The notes under the pieces were generated by a model that searched no databases, was not told the origin of the DNA, and worked only from the letters and a program-made list of their open reading frames with translations. A program made the translations under genes and the position numbers. From contig JABWDB010000005.1 in assembly GCA_019614645.1 (NCBI GenBank), positions 5,240,001 through 5,304,000 of the forward strand: 64,000 nt of DNA. The letters run 5' to 3'. The stretch comes from Stratiolaelaps scimitus. Its lineage: Eukaryota > Arthropoda > Arachnida > Mesostigmata > Laelapidae. Positions 46,404-59,500 of the stretch are shown here, piece by piece; within the stretch, counting starts at the first letter, position 1, and each line of letters opens with the position of its first letter.

Positions 46404-49400
46404 ATGCTGTTCGCGGCGATAGTTTACGGTGTAGGGATGATCTTTACGGGCATCTTGATGTTTGGGGCCGTTTATCATGTGAGTAGAAATTGTTGACAGG
46501 AAATTGAAACAGTTTCGTACGATTTTTTTCGGAGGGTTCAGAGTTGTATAAGCAAACAAGTTATAGCTCGATGTCTGTATTAACTTTTGTCTTAGCCTAC
46601 CGATTCCCCAATGTAACACAGGACCTCGTGTTATCATTCGCGAATTAATTAGCAAACGATGGGTGCACAGAAGTCATTGCAATCCATTCTTGAATGTCCT
46701 CGCTAATTTTCGTGTATTTTTAGTTTGATGTCTCCTCTGGAAAACTTTGAAAGTATTTGTAGTCGTCGTTCGAAGTTGACCTACGGGCTAACCACTATTC
46801 ATATGTGTGCTACAATCATTAATATCTAGTGAAGTTAATTTCATATCGTGTGTCTTAATATACTAAAATTGTAACTCTATACGAATCTGATCTCACGCAA
46901 TAGGATTGCATCAAGCAAGAAAATTCTAATTGCTTGATCTCGAAGTGGACGTGATCCACTAAAATGAAAACAATCTACCACAGACGGGCTCCCTTCATTT
47001 TTCCTCAATTGTGTGTCAATAGCTACCTTTGTAAACGGCAACTAAGCTTTATTGGAGAGCATTGTACTGTTCATCAGTGACCGCAATAGAAGCGAAAAAG
47101 CTCAATACTCTCTATGAAATTATCAGCAAAGCGAGCCTGGCTTTTCGCAGGCAGCCAAGCAATAATTGATCGTCGAGAGTGCCAAGCACACAGCCACCGG
47201 CGCAGCACCCAGTGGCAACGTTTGCCAAGCCCGGACATCATTATCAACGGATAACACTTGAGTGCTCTTTCCCGTCTGACAACAACGCCGATTCCATAAT
47301 TTCTGTTTTTAGCAGGGGACATCACTACGTTAGGTTAAAGGAAGAGGGATTTGGCCGTCTGTAATGTATAATAATTATTTTTACATTTTTTGCTTCCCTA
47401 AGTACAGCCTTAGTTTGCGACCTACATATCCGTGATGTGTAGTGTAGTGTTGTTATTAATGGCCAACCATATCAACCATTAGCTATAAATGACAACATGA
47501 AATTTGGATGAAAAGACACATCTTAATATCTGGATGATCGTCCAAGGTTGCCTGTTCTTCCCTATTATCTATCTTCACCCGGTATCTGTCTTCCAGATAA
47601 TTGCAATCGATGATCTGAGATCAAGCCAAACAAGCCCGATAGAGCAGTGTCGACATCTAAATTCGGTAAGTGATCTATTGTATACATATATATATATATA
47701 TGTGTATATATGAATTTAGGGAAACATCTATATGTCTTTAAAAATGAACATTTATCTGGTCAAAAATAACGCCACGGTGATGTAACGTTAAAAACTCAAT
47801 TCAATATCAAATAACATTATTTAGGGTTGGAAATGGAGTTCTGAGTCAATACGCGTCGGCTTGACGAAAACATCGCGTGTCTAGTCGAATCAAAATAGTG
47901 TAAAATATATACAAATACTTAAGGAATCGTCTGTGCTGTATTATTGATCGAGTGTGACTTTCCGGGCCAAATGATAGATGACAGGTGTCTGTATGGACAT
48001 CTCTTATGGACAACATCACTTTCAAGACATTTTATTTTTCTAGACACTGATATCGTGGTAATGTTCACACGGGATCAATTGGAAATGATCAGAGCCATTT
48101 TCGTTGTGTTGCCTCGAGAAACCATGGATTTAATTGGCATAGATGATGTTGTTGACAACCACATCTAAATATACACTTGATCTCACTGCTATGGGCGTGA
48201 TTACTGGGATAGCGGCACGTATAGTGAACGCTTCGGGCAGCCTCGCTTTGCCATGACAAAGCCCCTCCGGCGATAGGGTAAGCTGGACAAAATTTGAGAG
48301 CAAAAATTTTCCTTTTTAAGTTGACCTCACATAGTCGACTCTTGCTATGGAAGAGGTCGGGCGGCGCTTTGACCAACTACACTTGGAGTGGAGTTGTCTA
48401 CGCAGCCTACGGCAGGATGTGCCTTCTGAGGCTGACTGCAGCAAGAGGCCTTGGGCACTGCTATTCGAAAGTGCCCTGCCTCTGTAATTTGCCTCATAAT
48501 AATATTGTCTGCGTTGATGCCGCATACGAAATAAATCAATTTAGTTAATTACAGGGAATCGCCCCTCAACTATTATATATGATCCTTTGAAAATTGATTG
48601 AAAGTATAAATCCAACGCCCTTTTTTTTAAAAAGGACTTTAGATTCAGATGTGGCTCCTTTTTCAGCCTGTAAAACTGGAAGTTTTTTTTAGTTAGTTCT
48701 TCAGACACAGGGTTACACTACATAATCATGAGAAATGCAGAAAGCCTTATTATGGTTCAAGTTTTACAATATGAATTTTGCGACACAATGTTCAAATAGC
48801 AACGCCAACCACCGATGAACCACAGGCGTTTACAAGGCTTACACGTTTTTTTTGCGAGAAACATATCGCACACTATGCCTTCCGCCCATAGAATGCTAAG
48901 CAAACGCCTTCACGATTTGGACGCCTGTCACTCCGTTTTATTTAGGGTTCAGTTATTATTATTAATACATTACTCGTCTAAATTATCGGTTCGTTTTGCT
49001 TTCCAGTTGATCCTTCCAGAATATTTCATCCACGGAATCTTCACCATCCTTTTCCTATTTGCGGGCGAATTTCTCACGGTTCTCATTAATCTTCCATTGG
49101 ACGCCTTTCATATTATGAAATATATGAACAGGTAAGCGAAGTGCTCTGTGAGGTGCTCAAACAGATCAAGCGCGTATAGCTATATGGGTAATAGTATATT
49201 ATCTAGGCAATTTACACGAGTATAAATTCACTTTGGGAGTCTGTTCCAGTTACGCAGCCGAACGTTCGCGGCAGAGGTTCCTTTGACGGAAAAGATTTTT
49301 CAAATCGTAAATGAAGATACGCATGCACCTGAAACTATAGACACAAATAGCTATATATCAGATTCTTTAGCAGTCCGTTTGTAGGAGATCTGAGCGACAG

Positions 49401-51539
49401 GTATCTAATATGTGTGACACACAACTCTTTGTTTTGTTGCAGACCGGTGATGTCTGGGCCAGGCATCTATGATCCTACAATCATTATGAATGCCAACGTT
49501 CGCGATCAGGCATATAAGGAGGGATGGTGCAAGATGGCCTTCTACCTACTCTCGTTCTTCTATTATCTCTATGGGTGAGTTAACCTCATATGGTGTGAAA
49601 TATCACGCCTCATAAAATGAGGCGCTTTCTAGCGGAAGGGTCTGAGTTCACTTTACCTGAAATGGGAAAGCCGACCTGCCGACCTTTCTTCTTTTAGATA
49701 ATGATGAAGGATTGATATTATTAACTAGTTTTTTTTTTACTGAGATAACAGCATGTATTGAAATGGATTTAGGACCTTCGGAATCTGGCAGTCCCTAGTT
49801 GTTCTTGAAAAAATCATCAATATTAAATTTTGTTATGTACTTTGCATACAATATACATGTGTATATATATATATATATATATAGTAGCTTTATAAGTTGA
49901 CATTTTGCTATGTTTACACAATTGGAGTGGCCAGATAATGAGTCCTCGAATGTCCCGTTTTCGAATCTTCTCAGTACCTTAGACCTTTTTGGACAGAAGC
50001 ACTTCAGATGCAGGCGATTTTTCGGGTCTCATCCAATAAGTAGAAGAGAGATCTCGTATGTATACATACCGAGCGCAGCTAAGCAATCGAGCAACGCGGC
50101 GATGAATTGTCCTTCGTTTGCACACTCGGAAGAGTGTTGCAAGGTTACACAGATCGTGCTATCGTTTTGTATTTATGATCCATCCACATGCATCATTTTG
50201 GCTATGAATCAAAAATACATTGTTGTTAAAACAAAGGTTGTTGTATATTTATTATCGCCAAATCAAGCCGGCTTATCTGTTCTGTTCTATGTCGGATATT
50301 GATTTTGATTGTGCCTCTAAAAATACAGATATACATATATAATAATTAGAGAAGCCGTTGGAGGTAACGGGGTGGCAGGCCGCCATGGTCATGGTCACTC
50401 CCGACAGAGGCGGTGGCATTGATTCTCTGCCTCACAGCGAGGAAAAGGCATTGCAGAATTAAGGATCCTGGGGGCTTGTCCTCAGTGGTATGGATCAGCC
50501 TGGCATGGATCAACCTTCGAGAAAATTATCAGTGAGAGGGCCGTGATTACCTAGAGTTTCGAAGGCAAGATGGGAAAAGACTACACTTTGTTTATCCGAC
50601 CTAGATCCCCTGACTAATAGTCTTAGCCTATGAGCTATTTAGCCTACTGACGATTGGTGGTATTGCGTTTCCATGAACCATGCATCTGCCTTTAAATATC
50701 GGCATTCGCATCAGCATCGTCGATGTCGGCACTAGATACTCAGCTCATTTTGTGTCGCCACTCCTCAGCTTTCTTATGGAACTACATGATTCGTCTCTCT
50801 AAAGTGAACTTCGTGAATACTCGAACGGGAACCAGTGGTCGCGTCCACCCAAGGGATGTCATCCAATTTATTGAACCCTGTTATGTAATCTAAACGATGT
50901 CGTCGTCGGCGTGAAGTAAAAGACCGACGATTGCCAATCTGGCCACAACAGCAGCATGCAACTTATGGCCGTGTTCACCCAGGAAAGCCCAATCCCCACT
51001 GAGGAAGGTGGCGAATCACAATTGTCCTTGCAAAGCGCGAAGTACCTCTTTAATATTCATACACACAACTATATTATGCCAACGATGTGTTCGGGGTTTC
51101 AAATTAGCTAGCTTGTAGTCGGCGTGTAGACATTGGCGTGGAGATGAGCCCGAGTCAAGGGCTAACGCACCGAAAGCGAAAGCACACGGAGTTCTCAGGA
51201 TGCGAGTATAACTAATTCGCCGAAGGAGGCGGACCTATGGAGGTAGTCAGCGTTTAGAAATGATCTCTGGCAGAGAAAGCGCTTGTGCGCGCCTCCACTC
51301 AATGGCGCTTCGGAGGACTCTGTCCACGTGTGGTCTTTCTCGGCTTAGATGCGTTGGCCTGACTGACCAACGGTATACTACATTTGCTCATTGGGGTATC
51401 GATATCAGATATGCCTGTTGGAATTAGCCATGCCACCATAAGAATAACATTCAAGAAGCTATATCCTTTCTGTACTAATTTTTCTGCTATTGTACTTTTC
51501 AAACTGTTTTTTTTCAGACTTGTGAGTTCTCTCATGTGA
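46404..51539 (+). CDS. cni: Cornichon family protein (COPII cargo receptor), five coding exons
   Basis: Coding exons are 46404-46478, 47597-47665, 49007-49131, 49443-49574 and 51518-51539. Every intron has GT/AG ends and the phases agree, giving 140 residues, close to the roughly 144 usual for cornichon. Visible hallmarks are the N-terminal membrane segment (residues 2-24) followed by HIIAIDDL, then LILPEYFIHG in exon 3, RPVMSGPGIYDP in exon 4, EGWCKMAFYLL and SFFYYLYG, and a short LVSSLM end matching the family's C-terminus. Cornichons are ER/early-Golgi membrane proteins that load cargo (TGF-alpha/Gurken-type ligands, AMPA receptors) into COPII vesicles. The VMSGPG motif points to the CNIH1-3/cni group rather than CNIH4. 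The start is the first ATG after an in-frame TGA at 46386. Oddity: the loop that reads DYKNP in fly and human is SSQTSP here. Introns are 1118, 1341, 311 and 1943 bp; the last holds a (TA)n tract and a LINE remnant. Gene identity is firm; UTR limits are not. Confidence 0.93.
49860..49883. repeat. (TA)n microsatellite in cornichon intron 4
   Basis: About 11 TA units within the last intron. Confidence 0.85.
50345..50475 (-). mobile_element. Non-LTR C-terminal fragment in cornichon intron 4
   Basis: The reverse complement reads TTCTGCAATGCC, TTTTCCTCGCTGTGAGGCAG, AGAATCAATGCCACCGCC and GTCGGGA, a clear match to the 56415-56480 segment. It lies inside the last intron of cornichon, antisense to the gene. 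Confidence 0.45.
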
Positions 51540-51695
51540 AGCCCATAGCGAGAGAATCACGCAATCAGGTCACAACACAGCATCAAGTTGATTCGAGCTA
51601 AATGAAGAAGCGCGACATTTCGCCGTTGCTACCTGTGTCTTCCGAACCTTCTTGGATCCAGACACAATAATTACACTATGTACATACCAGTATAA

Positions 51696-51716
51696 ATATA
51701 TATATATATATATATA
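51696..51716. repeat. (TA)n microsatellite after the cornichon stop
   Basis: About ten TA units roughly 160 bases after the cornichon stop codon, probably within its 3' UTR. Confidence 0.85.
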
Positions 51717-52007
51717 ATGAATAATAATTGTTACTTAAATCACAAGTGTGTCATTTTTTATTACTAATGTTTGTTTGGTTTTCTTTGAAAGGCTTCAAGA
51801 TGTCTCCGCACCAATACTGCTCGTAAGGGCTTCATTAGTAACCTTCAGGTTGCCTCGGATACAAATAGCTAAACCGTCGTTTGTGTATTAGAGTCTTCGT
51901 CTTTTTGTGCTCTATTAGAAGGTAGATAACTGATCGGATACCGATACTTTTTTTTGTTTGCCAAAAACCTCATTGTACTGTGAGTTTAAAAACGTGTAAA
52001 CGACTAT

Positions 52008-52287
52008 ATGCGCTCAGTTCAATTCGGATGGATGCTAGTTCTAGGTTTATCCTTGAGTCGAATACGTCGACACGTTGCGGAACAGAAATCCTCAACTGAA
52101 CTGTTGTTCGTTAATTTATGATGAGCCAAGACCGATCCATCGCATAAGACCCTCTCCGCTAATTCCACCAAGACCAATAAAGCACGTGCCAAACCCGTGT
52201 GGAGTTCAGGCGGCTGAGGGTGATGAGGGACAAGATAAGCACGACTTATCGGCTATTATAGTCCAGTATACAAAAGCAGCTGTCTGA
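52008..52287 (+). pseudogene. Candidate secreted proline-rich peptide, frame broken
   Basis: From the ATG at 52008 a frame reads MRSVQFGWMLVLGLSLS, a plausible signal peptide, but stops within 38 codons. One base out of register, the next frame (open from 52057) reads through NPQLNCCSLIYDEPRP, then a Pro/Arg/Ile-rich stretch (IHRIRPSPLIPPRPIKHVPN) and an acidic C-terminal part to TGA at 52287, with an AATAAA 131 nt later. A single-base shift between about 52044 and 52084 would join them. I tested one short intron there and the phase does not fit. It may be a pseudogene, an assembly error or chance. I do not recognise the peptide; proline-rich antimicrobial peptides look broadly like this, but that is speculation. 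Confidence 0.25.
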
Positions 52288-52417
52288 AACATGTAAGGTG
52301 AGGTTTTTTTTACTAATTCACATTGCGGTATATATTTTTCCCTCAAAAAATCATGCAGTCCCCTGACTCGTAGAGAAAACAATTACTCCACATAAAATGG
52401 CTGACCGAAATAATTTC

Positions 52418-52423
52418 AATAAA
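52418..52423 (+). terminator. Candidate polyadenylation signal AATAAA
   Basis: This is a canonical AATAAA hexamer on the + strand, 879 nt after the cornichon stop and 131 nt after the stop of the candidate proline-rich peptide ORF. It could serve either. I saw no canonical signal nearer the cornichon stop. Confidence 0.25.
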
Positions 52424-52703
52424 TAGCTTTCGTTCAGAGACCGGTATGAGAAACCAATTACGGAGTCACTGTGGGCACCGGGCACTATAACGCAATGGAG
52501 CGGGAAGTCATTATTCTATAATTACAGAGTCTAGAGCATTAATTAATCAATGTCCAGCAAAAACGAATCACCTCTAAAGTTAGAAACAACAATACTTCGT
52601 AAAAAGTTCATTTGTATTACAGTTGAATTGAAATTGAAAAACGAACATGTTGCGTGGCACCAAATAAGAATCCCAGACGTCTATCTGACAGCAAACTTAT
52701 TTG

Positions 52704-52770
52704 CGATATTTATGATGATTATGAAGATCATTTTACGATATTTATGATGATTATGAAAATTATATTACGC
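52704..52770. repeat. Short tandem duplication, period about 32
   Basis: CGATATTTATGATGATTATG-AA is duplicated head to tail at 52704 and 52736 with small changes after it. Confidence 0.65.
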
Positions 52771-54893
52771 AATTTTTATGACTATTTGAAAATAATCAGA
52801 TTCCTCTATCAATCTGACAGCGAAGCTATTTACGCGATGTTACCGTCGAATCCGCTTGAACGCATTGTGGGGGAACTGCGACGGATAGATCCCGATATTA
52901 GGAATACCTTCATTTAGGCTGTCCGCCCTCCGGGGGTACAGAAATAGGAAAATAGGCCAATCTATTTCAATTTCCGACAGCTTGTGACATCTTCCCTCAT
53001 CAAATACAGGGCAAGGCTAAGGTTTAGGAAATCAGCTTCGATGATGTCAGTCCAGCACGCAGTGTGGAAAAATAGCAAGTTATAATTGACGATACAATTG
53101 ATTGTTTTGCTGATTGGTACAGGCTTCTACATGTTTTGTTGCCTTAGCTGACCCTATCCATGGCAAAAGGGTACCCGTAGCGTTGCTCTTGTTAGAATGC
53201 CTTCAGTAGCTCCTACATCTAGAGCCACCCGGTAGTCTACGCCTCCTCTCCTAAGTTTGACACTTGACATGCAAATGACAAGTGTACGCGTTAACTAACT
53301 CGGGAATATGTTCCCATGCTAATTAAAATGCGCTTATTTTATAATTGCGACATCGGCTAACGTTGAAATGTGGAATTAACTTGTTTGTCGTGAGGGGCTA
53401 ATTACCGCACACACAAATGTGTGACAATTCGTTTGGCCAGTTCAGTTCTCGCTGCTCATTTACAGCGTTGCACTCAACTGGACGGGAGGTCAGACATGGC
53501 AGAAAATGCGAATGCCTTTTAGATGCCTGCTTATCTGAGACGGGGTAGGTGATAGACGCTCTATGCATCATATGAAATTTATCGTACGAAGAAACGTTCT
53601 ATGCTACACCGCATTTAATTTGGCTTTGGTGTATAATATTAAGTAAGTTATAGTGTAGGTCGTGGCGAGCAAGCCTCCGTTCGCTAGAATATCCATTTTT
53701 ATAGGTCGCATAACCGGTCACTGCTGAATGTCTGGCTACTAAATAGTCGGACAATACCACCCTCATCGCGACCACCCAGGCCTACTGTGTACATCAAAGG
53801 TATGGCATTTTGGGAAATAATTCGGTTGTGTGCGATCTATAGCTCGATCTAGTAGCTATTGGTTTAACGAAATACCTTGTCTAGTTCTCATAATGTTTTT
53901 TTTTTTTGTAAATACCTATGCGATGTATGACGTTTTAATTGACTGAATCAACACTGATCTTCAGACTATAGCGTGGATTATTACTTTATTCATGCGCGCA
54001 TTCGAATACAGGGCTGGAGCACTGAAAAATTGTCCCTTGTGAGATGAAAAAGGTGCTACCCACCTTTATACGGAACGAGCTCCGAGGCATAGATTACGCT
54101 AGGTAGGTACTTATTTGTCAAATAGAAAATTGGCTGACTTTCGCTGCCTTCAGCAGTTTTACTTTGGGCTTACGGGCAGATTTGCGTGTGTGCGTTCCTT
54201 GTGTGAGCGCTTCATGCTTATGGCATGCACCAATAATCTATAATTATGTCGGCGAAACTGGTAAAACCCCAGAGAGACTGATGGAGCTACCGTGGAAATT
54301 CATTTACGATAATATAAATATAGAAAGAAGAAGAAATAATAAGAATAATACATATATACTGAATATCATATATATTTATCTGTGGGATGAGAATCAAAAC
54401 ACGTTAGCACTAATTATGGGAGAGGCCGTGAGCCGCTTCTACCGGGAGCTCAGTAATGTTCGTACTACTCAAGCACACGCAACTTCACGGTAAGGCACGC
54501 AATGTATTTCAAGGGCATAGCTTATTCTCAGTTTGATTGTTCTTACAGCACAGAGTGGAACGAATTGACTAGAGAGCGACGTATCACGCTACGCAATAGC
54601 CACTTAGCCTTAGCTGGCTTTTTGTTCTAGACGGGACCAGCATTGATGTCAACCGAAAACTAGCCCTGTCCACGAGCCCTTAGATTGTCAATACCGTAGT
54701 TCTCCTAATGTGATCTCGAAATCACGAGCGAACGGTTTTCAAACCGTAGCTTGGCCCTTTATGCTTCTAGATTCTCGAGTGTTTGTTTTGCATGTTATCA
54801 TATATGTGTGCAATTTAGACCATACGAGACATAGAGTGAGCTCTAACTCGCGTCAGACTGCGATGTTAGCCATGACCTATCCCCCTTAAAGGA

Positions 54894-55065
54894 TTTCGGG
54901 CTGACTCTCAGCCAACATTTAACTTTGTCCACGGTACAACTGCTTTTTAGCATTGCTTCGTAAGACGGACAGCTAAATGCAAATGTGCAACGGTGGGCAT
55001 CGAACCCGTGCACCTACGTAGCAAAGGTATTGGAGGTGGTTGTGCTGCGCATGCGTGACCGGGGA
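54894..55065 (-). mobile_element. tRNA-derived SINE, near full-length
   Basis: Read on the - strand it has a degenerate A box (ATGCGCAGCACAACC), a clear B box (GGGTTCGATGCCC) about 50 bases on, a body, and a 3' tip GTTGGCTGAGAGTCAGCCCG followed by AAA. The same tip recurs at 9641-9690, 26100-26137 and 62648-62690. The head resembles the one at 42216-42290. Confidence 0.6.
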
Positions 55066-56334
55066 ACTCGAGTTAAACGGACGATAGACCTAAAGGTTAA
55101 AGGGGGGGACGGAACCAGATGAAACCAAAGAACCTAATGAACTGATGAGGCGATTTCGCTAACTGATATAACGCGTAATCGGCCATGGTAATAATACCAT
55201 AATCACAACAGAATAGCATATATTTAAGTATAATTCATAGACATAGTTCATAGGGTTATTCAGCTGGTGCAGTCTCAATCGTAAGACCCGACGGAGCGTG
55301 GCGATCTACCTTGGTAGATCTACGTTGGCCTCTTGTCCAGCGCTCGTGCATACATTGGCCGAGGAGAGCGATAAATGAATGTGGAAAATGTTGCTCCACA
55401 TATTGCTCCTCTCATATTGCTCCACTTTTTAACTCAATTCCTCTTCCGGCAATGCGGCACAGGATCTACCATACGGTAATCTATTTGGTCGTCCTCGAAC
55501 GATTCATTTTCAGTTGTTCGGATTTTCAAGCGTTCTCCAGTGTGGCTCACCGTTCTCCCTACTCGTTTTTAAGATCTCATGCGTTTCCAAGCAGTTAATG
55601 CATGCTGGCGAACTTACCCGAACACCGTACGCAGACGTGGCGGCTAGCTTATGCAAGCTGTGTCGCAGCCTGGTAAACAAAATAGGTAAGTGACTATGAA
55701 GTCGGCCAGCTCGGCAGAACTCGTTGGCCAAAACGACACTTTGGTAGGAGTTAACAGACTGACCATGTCAGACGACTATTTCACATTCGACTTGCTCGGA
55801 GCCCTTACGATGACTCAGTCGATTGTCTTCGGGTCTAGCTTCATTGAAGTGGCTTGCATCAGCAGCAACAACAACATCCAGATGAGTAATGCACTTATGC
55901 TAATAACACCAGATCAGCAAAATCCCTCAAAAGTAAAATAACCAATGGGGATTTCCAATTTTACCCCTGCCCTCGCCCCCAACCGCATGTAATAGCATCT
56001 TATTGTTGCGATTCTGCCACAGCGTAGGTGCGGGACAAAGCAAACGCACCAGTTCCGATGAAAGCGAGATCGATCCACAGCCGAGACGTTGGGCTGGAAA
56101 ATCGTCTTGGCCGACTCCAACTCGACGAAATTGCTGGAACGAAACCATTTGGCTATTTTTCATCTGTCAGTTCCACTGCGCTAACGTGGAGAACAAATGA
56201 TTTCTCTTAGTTGTACATATGTATCTTCCTTTCAACTCAATTGTTACGTTATTGTGTTCGGAAATATTAGTCGTCGTCATAGTTATCATAGTCGTTATAT
56301 TTTATCATTGGAAATCATTATTGACACTCTAGCG

Positions 56335-56575
56335 CCTTCTTATGTCAACCACTGTGCAACCACCCTCTACCAGAGGCTGGTCCGCGCCACCGCGGACAAG
56401 CGCGCACGATCTTTCCTTCTGCAACGCCTGTCGCTCGCTGTGAGACAGAGAGGCAATGCCATCGCCTTCCTCGGGACAATGTCGGCCTCAGCCCCGGTCC
56501 CAGCTAATCCCCGGCCCCCAATGATCCCTAGAAATAATCCCTAATTATTGTATTTTTGAGTAAATATATATCATC
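56335..56575 (+). mobile_element. Non-LTR retrotransposon C-terminus and 3' UTR, best copy
   Basis: The open frame reads LYQRLVRATADKRARS, LLQRLSLAVRQRGNAIAF and a Pro-rich end with a stop near 56544, then AATCCCTAG, TAATTATTG and a TTTGAGTAAAT end. Basic LLQR..AVQRGNA blocks close the ORF of several arthropod non-LTR elements, so this may be the 3' end of the same family as 40735-41268, though no copy here joins the two. Related copies lie at 12549-12660, 38130-38190, 44060-44190 and 50345-50475. Confidence 0.55.
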
Positions 56576-59500
56576 GGAAATGATTAGCAACTTGAAAATA
56601 CGAGAGCAAACGTTAGCACATCTTACCTGAGATTTGAATTTGGCAAAATCTCACTGCCTGCATGCACAGTCGTATAAATATATGATAGCTCTCGACCAAC
56701 AGCTCTCTGCAGAAACATGATTATTGCGGAACTCTTGCAGAACGAACTTTAGGCTGCAATTACTAAAGGCTGTATCTAACTGACTCGTTACTGTTGTGAC
56801 GCAAGCCTCGAAATTTTTAATTTTATCGGTTGTCTTTGTTTTTCTCAAACAATGCTTTGTCGGCATTTGATAGAGCTCTTCGCTGCATTTGACTCGAATG
56901 AGCATGAATTCTACTGAAATGTATTATAATATGTTTGAAACAAAACCTACATATTGTTTCGTATGGACTTTGAATTGTCTGAAATTTATCGCGGATTGTT
57001 CCGACTTCATAAAAGTCTCATATTGCGTTGTGAGCCGGATGCGCGATTACATATCGCGCCGCCGCCAGGGACTTCGTCATACAGCAGCAACACAAGTCAG
57101 CAACTACAGGCTGCAGGATGATAAGAATCGGTGTCTCTCAGACGTCTCATAATTTCCTCAACTTGTAGTTGGCACTGTCCACAAACAAGTGAGGAGCGAT
57201 GCCAACTCAAACAGCACGTACTGGGGTGATTATTATTTTATGAACATCTGGCCTCTCCGATGGTATGAGTCGGGTAACGGGATGAGTGTTGGACACACTT
57301 GTTGTTCTCGAGCTGTTTAAAAAAAATGTAGTATTTGGCCAAAATTTCGGTTTTTGGCCACATATTTCGAAGACTGCAAATCGTATGAAGATGTGATTAA
57401 TATTATAGTTGTGTGGTCCTTGTGAGGTCCATCGAATGCTACCAAAAGCCACTACATGGCGATCATTAATATAAAAAAGAAAAGGATTTCTAGATTTTCG
57501 CCAAATACTACTCGTCGTGGTATTTTTGTCTTGAAATTCATTTTTCCCCGATTTTAAGACATCCATTTTAGTTGTTGTTTTTTGTTGCACAAAATTGTCT
57601 GTACCTACAGCTCCATGTAAAGTGCAGGAGGACACAGTGGTGAGCGAGCGCCCATTGACACAAGGGCAGATACGCCTAAACGGATGTTGTACGCGATGGT
57701 CGTTATTAATATATCGAGTATTATCACATATCTCTCTTCTCTCGATCCCATATAATTAATAGCATTTGCATCATAAACCGCCATCTTTCGGGGTCAAAAA
57801 TACATTGCCTGTGTACCTACACATATCCATCTCTATGGGATCCCACAGCAGTGGGTGGATTCAAACAGACACGTAAAACGTAATCACTCGTAATAAATAG
57901 GCGAACTATCGGTAGCTTAACGCACATAACGCTGCCTAGTTGGATATTTCGTATAAGAATTTTTTGTTAAATTGTCAACCCAAAATTAGACTTCGTAAAT
58001 TGCATTTTGTTATGCATATTTCCACATGAATGGAAGTTGTTCATGCTGTATCTGTTGAGAAAAACAAGATAAGGTCCGATTGGGAATCCCCTCCTATTAG
58101 CTGGCTGAGAACACATATTTCACAGGGCCGTGATGTCGCAGTGATGTTCTCTAACAAATTTTGTGTGCTCGAAGCCATTGGTCTGTTTATATATACATAT
58201 ATGTTTATGTCACTATATTCTATCCCATCGTTCGCTAACGTTCGTTCGATTTCATAGTGCCGGAAGAACGTACACATCTTACGGCAGAATCGAGTTGGCT
58301 GTTAGCTTTGGGCGGTACGCAGTTTTCACATCAAGAGCAATTGACACCAAATCAGCCCATGCACGCCCCTGTTGAATTCTGGGATCCTTGCTGCTCGAGG
58401 TCGCAGCGGAAACAATACACGATCGGATATATGACCATCCATTCAGCGTTTGAGAAGTTTACGAAATCAAATATGGGTGGATGAAGGCATTTTGGATAAG
58501 CAATAAAATAATTGAATGACCTTTTTGTCCTTTCCCAGTATCAGTGTGATTACGAATCCAAACCCACGCCTCTCATTAACGTTACGGAGAGCAAGGTTTT
58601 CTTCAGGCGTTTTACCCTTCATGGCTTTTATAAAGCTTGAGGCGCTGCGATGATGAGTCGTCTTTGCTTATTTTGTCCCACCGGTCGTACCTGATAGTAG
58701 GATATTCCTACAAATGTAAGCAGTTCCACCATCAAGCTATCTTCTATCAAGAACAATGTTTATGCATGCCAATAGTTAATATTGGAACAAACCTTATCTT
58801 AAACATGATTTGTTAATGAAGTTATTACTATCCCACTTCTTATAAGATCATATGCAATTTGCCAACGTCGTAAAATCGTTCTCCAGCCAAGTTCTTGACA
58901 AGTTGTATGTCTCTTGATCAAAGGGTTCATTCTCAAATGTTTGTTTATTGGTACTGACTGGCTCACTGACATCCACAGATCAGACAATTCTCTAATATGT
59001 CTTTCGTATTTTATACCAAGGGTTTCTATACGAGGCTCGTTAATTGCCACTAATTAATACATTGCATTGTGCACTGCATGATTGTTCGATGCCTTCCCTT
59101 ATCATGGGTACACCCAATGTACAATAATAACTAAAAAATAAGCGACCGACGATTACAACAATTGTGATGTCCGCTCACTATAAGGTCCTTTACAGCCCTA
59201 TTTCAACACATAATAAGACAATACGGGGTGAGCTTAAATCACGAGAAGGTTCCATCGCCGAGGTGTTCGGAAATCAGTACATTTTGGTTGAATTTTACAA
59301 ATGTATATCTCGAGAACAACACATCTGTGATACTAATTCCTTTACTCTGACGCCATCGAGGAACCCACCTATTCAGAAATAAAACAACCGGCCCAATACG
59401 AGTGTCTGAGTTGGCGTAGTCACTTGACTTGTTGGTGCACAACAGATGACTTATGAACGCCTCTCCTTTAGTGAGCTCAAAACAGCTAAAGTTCACTCTC

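Noticed and set aside
49910..50302. 130-codon ORF within cornichon intron 4
   Set aside because: No domain, AT-rich, inside an intron with no splice sites joining it to the gene frame.
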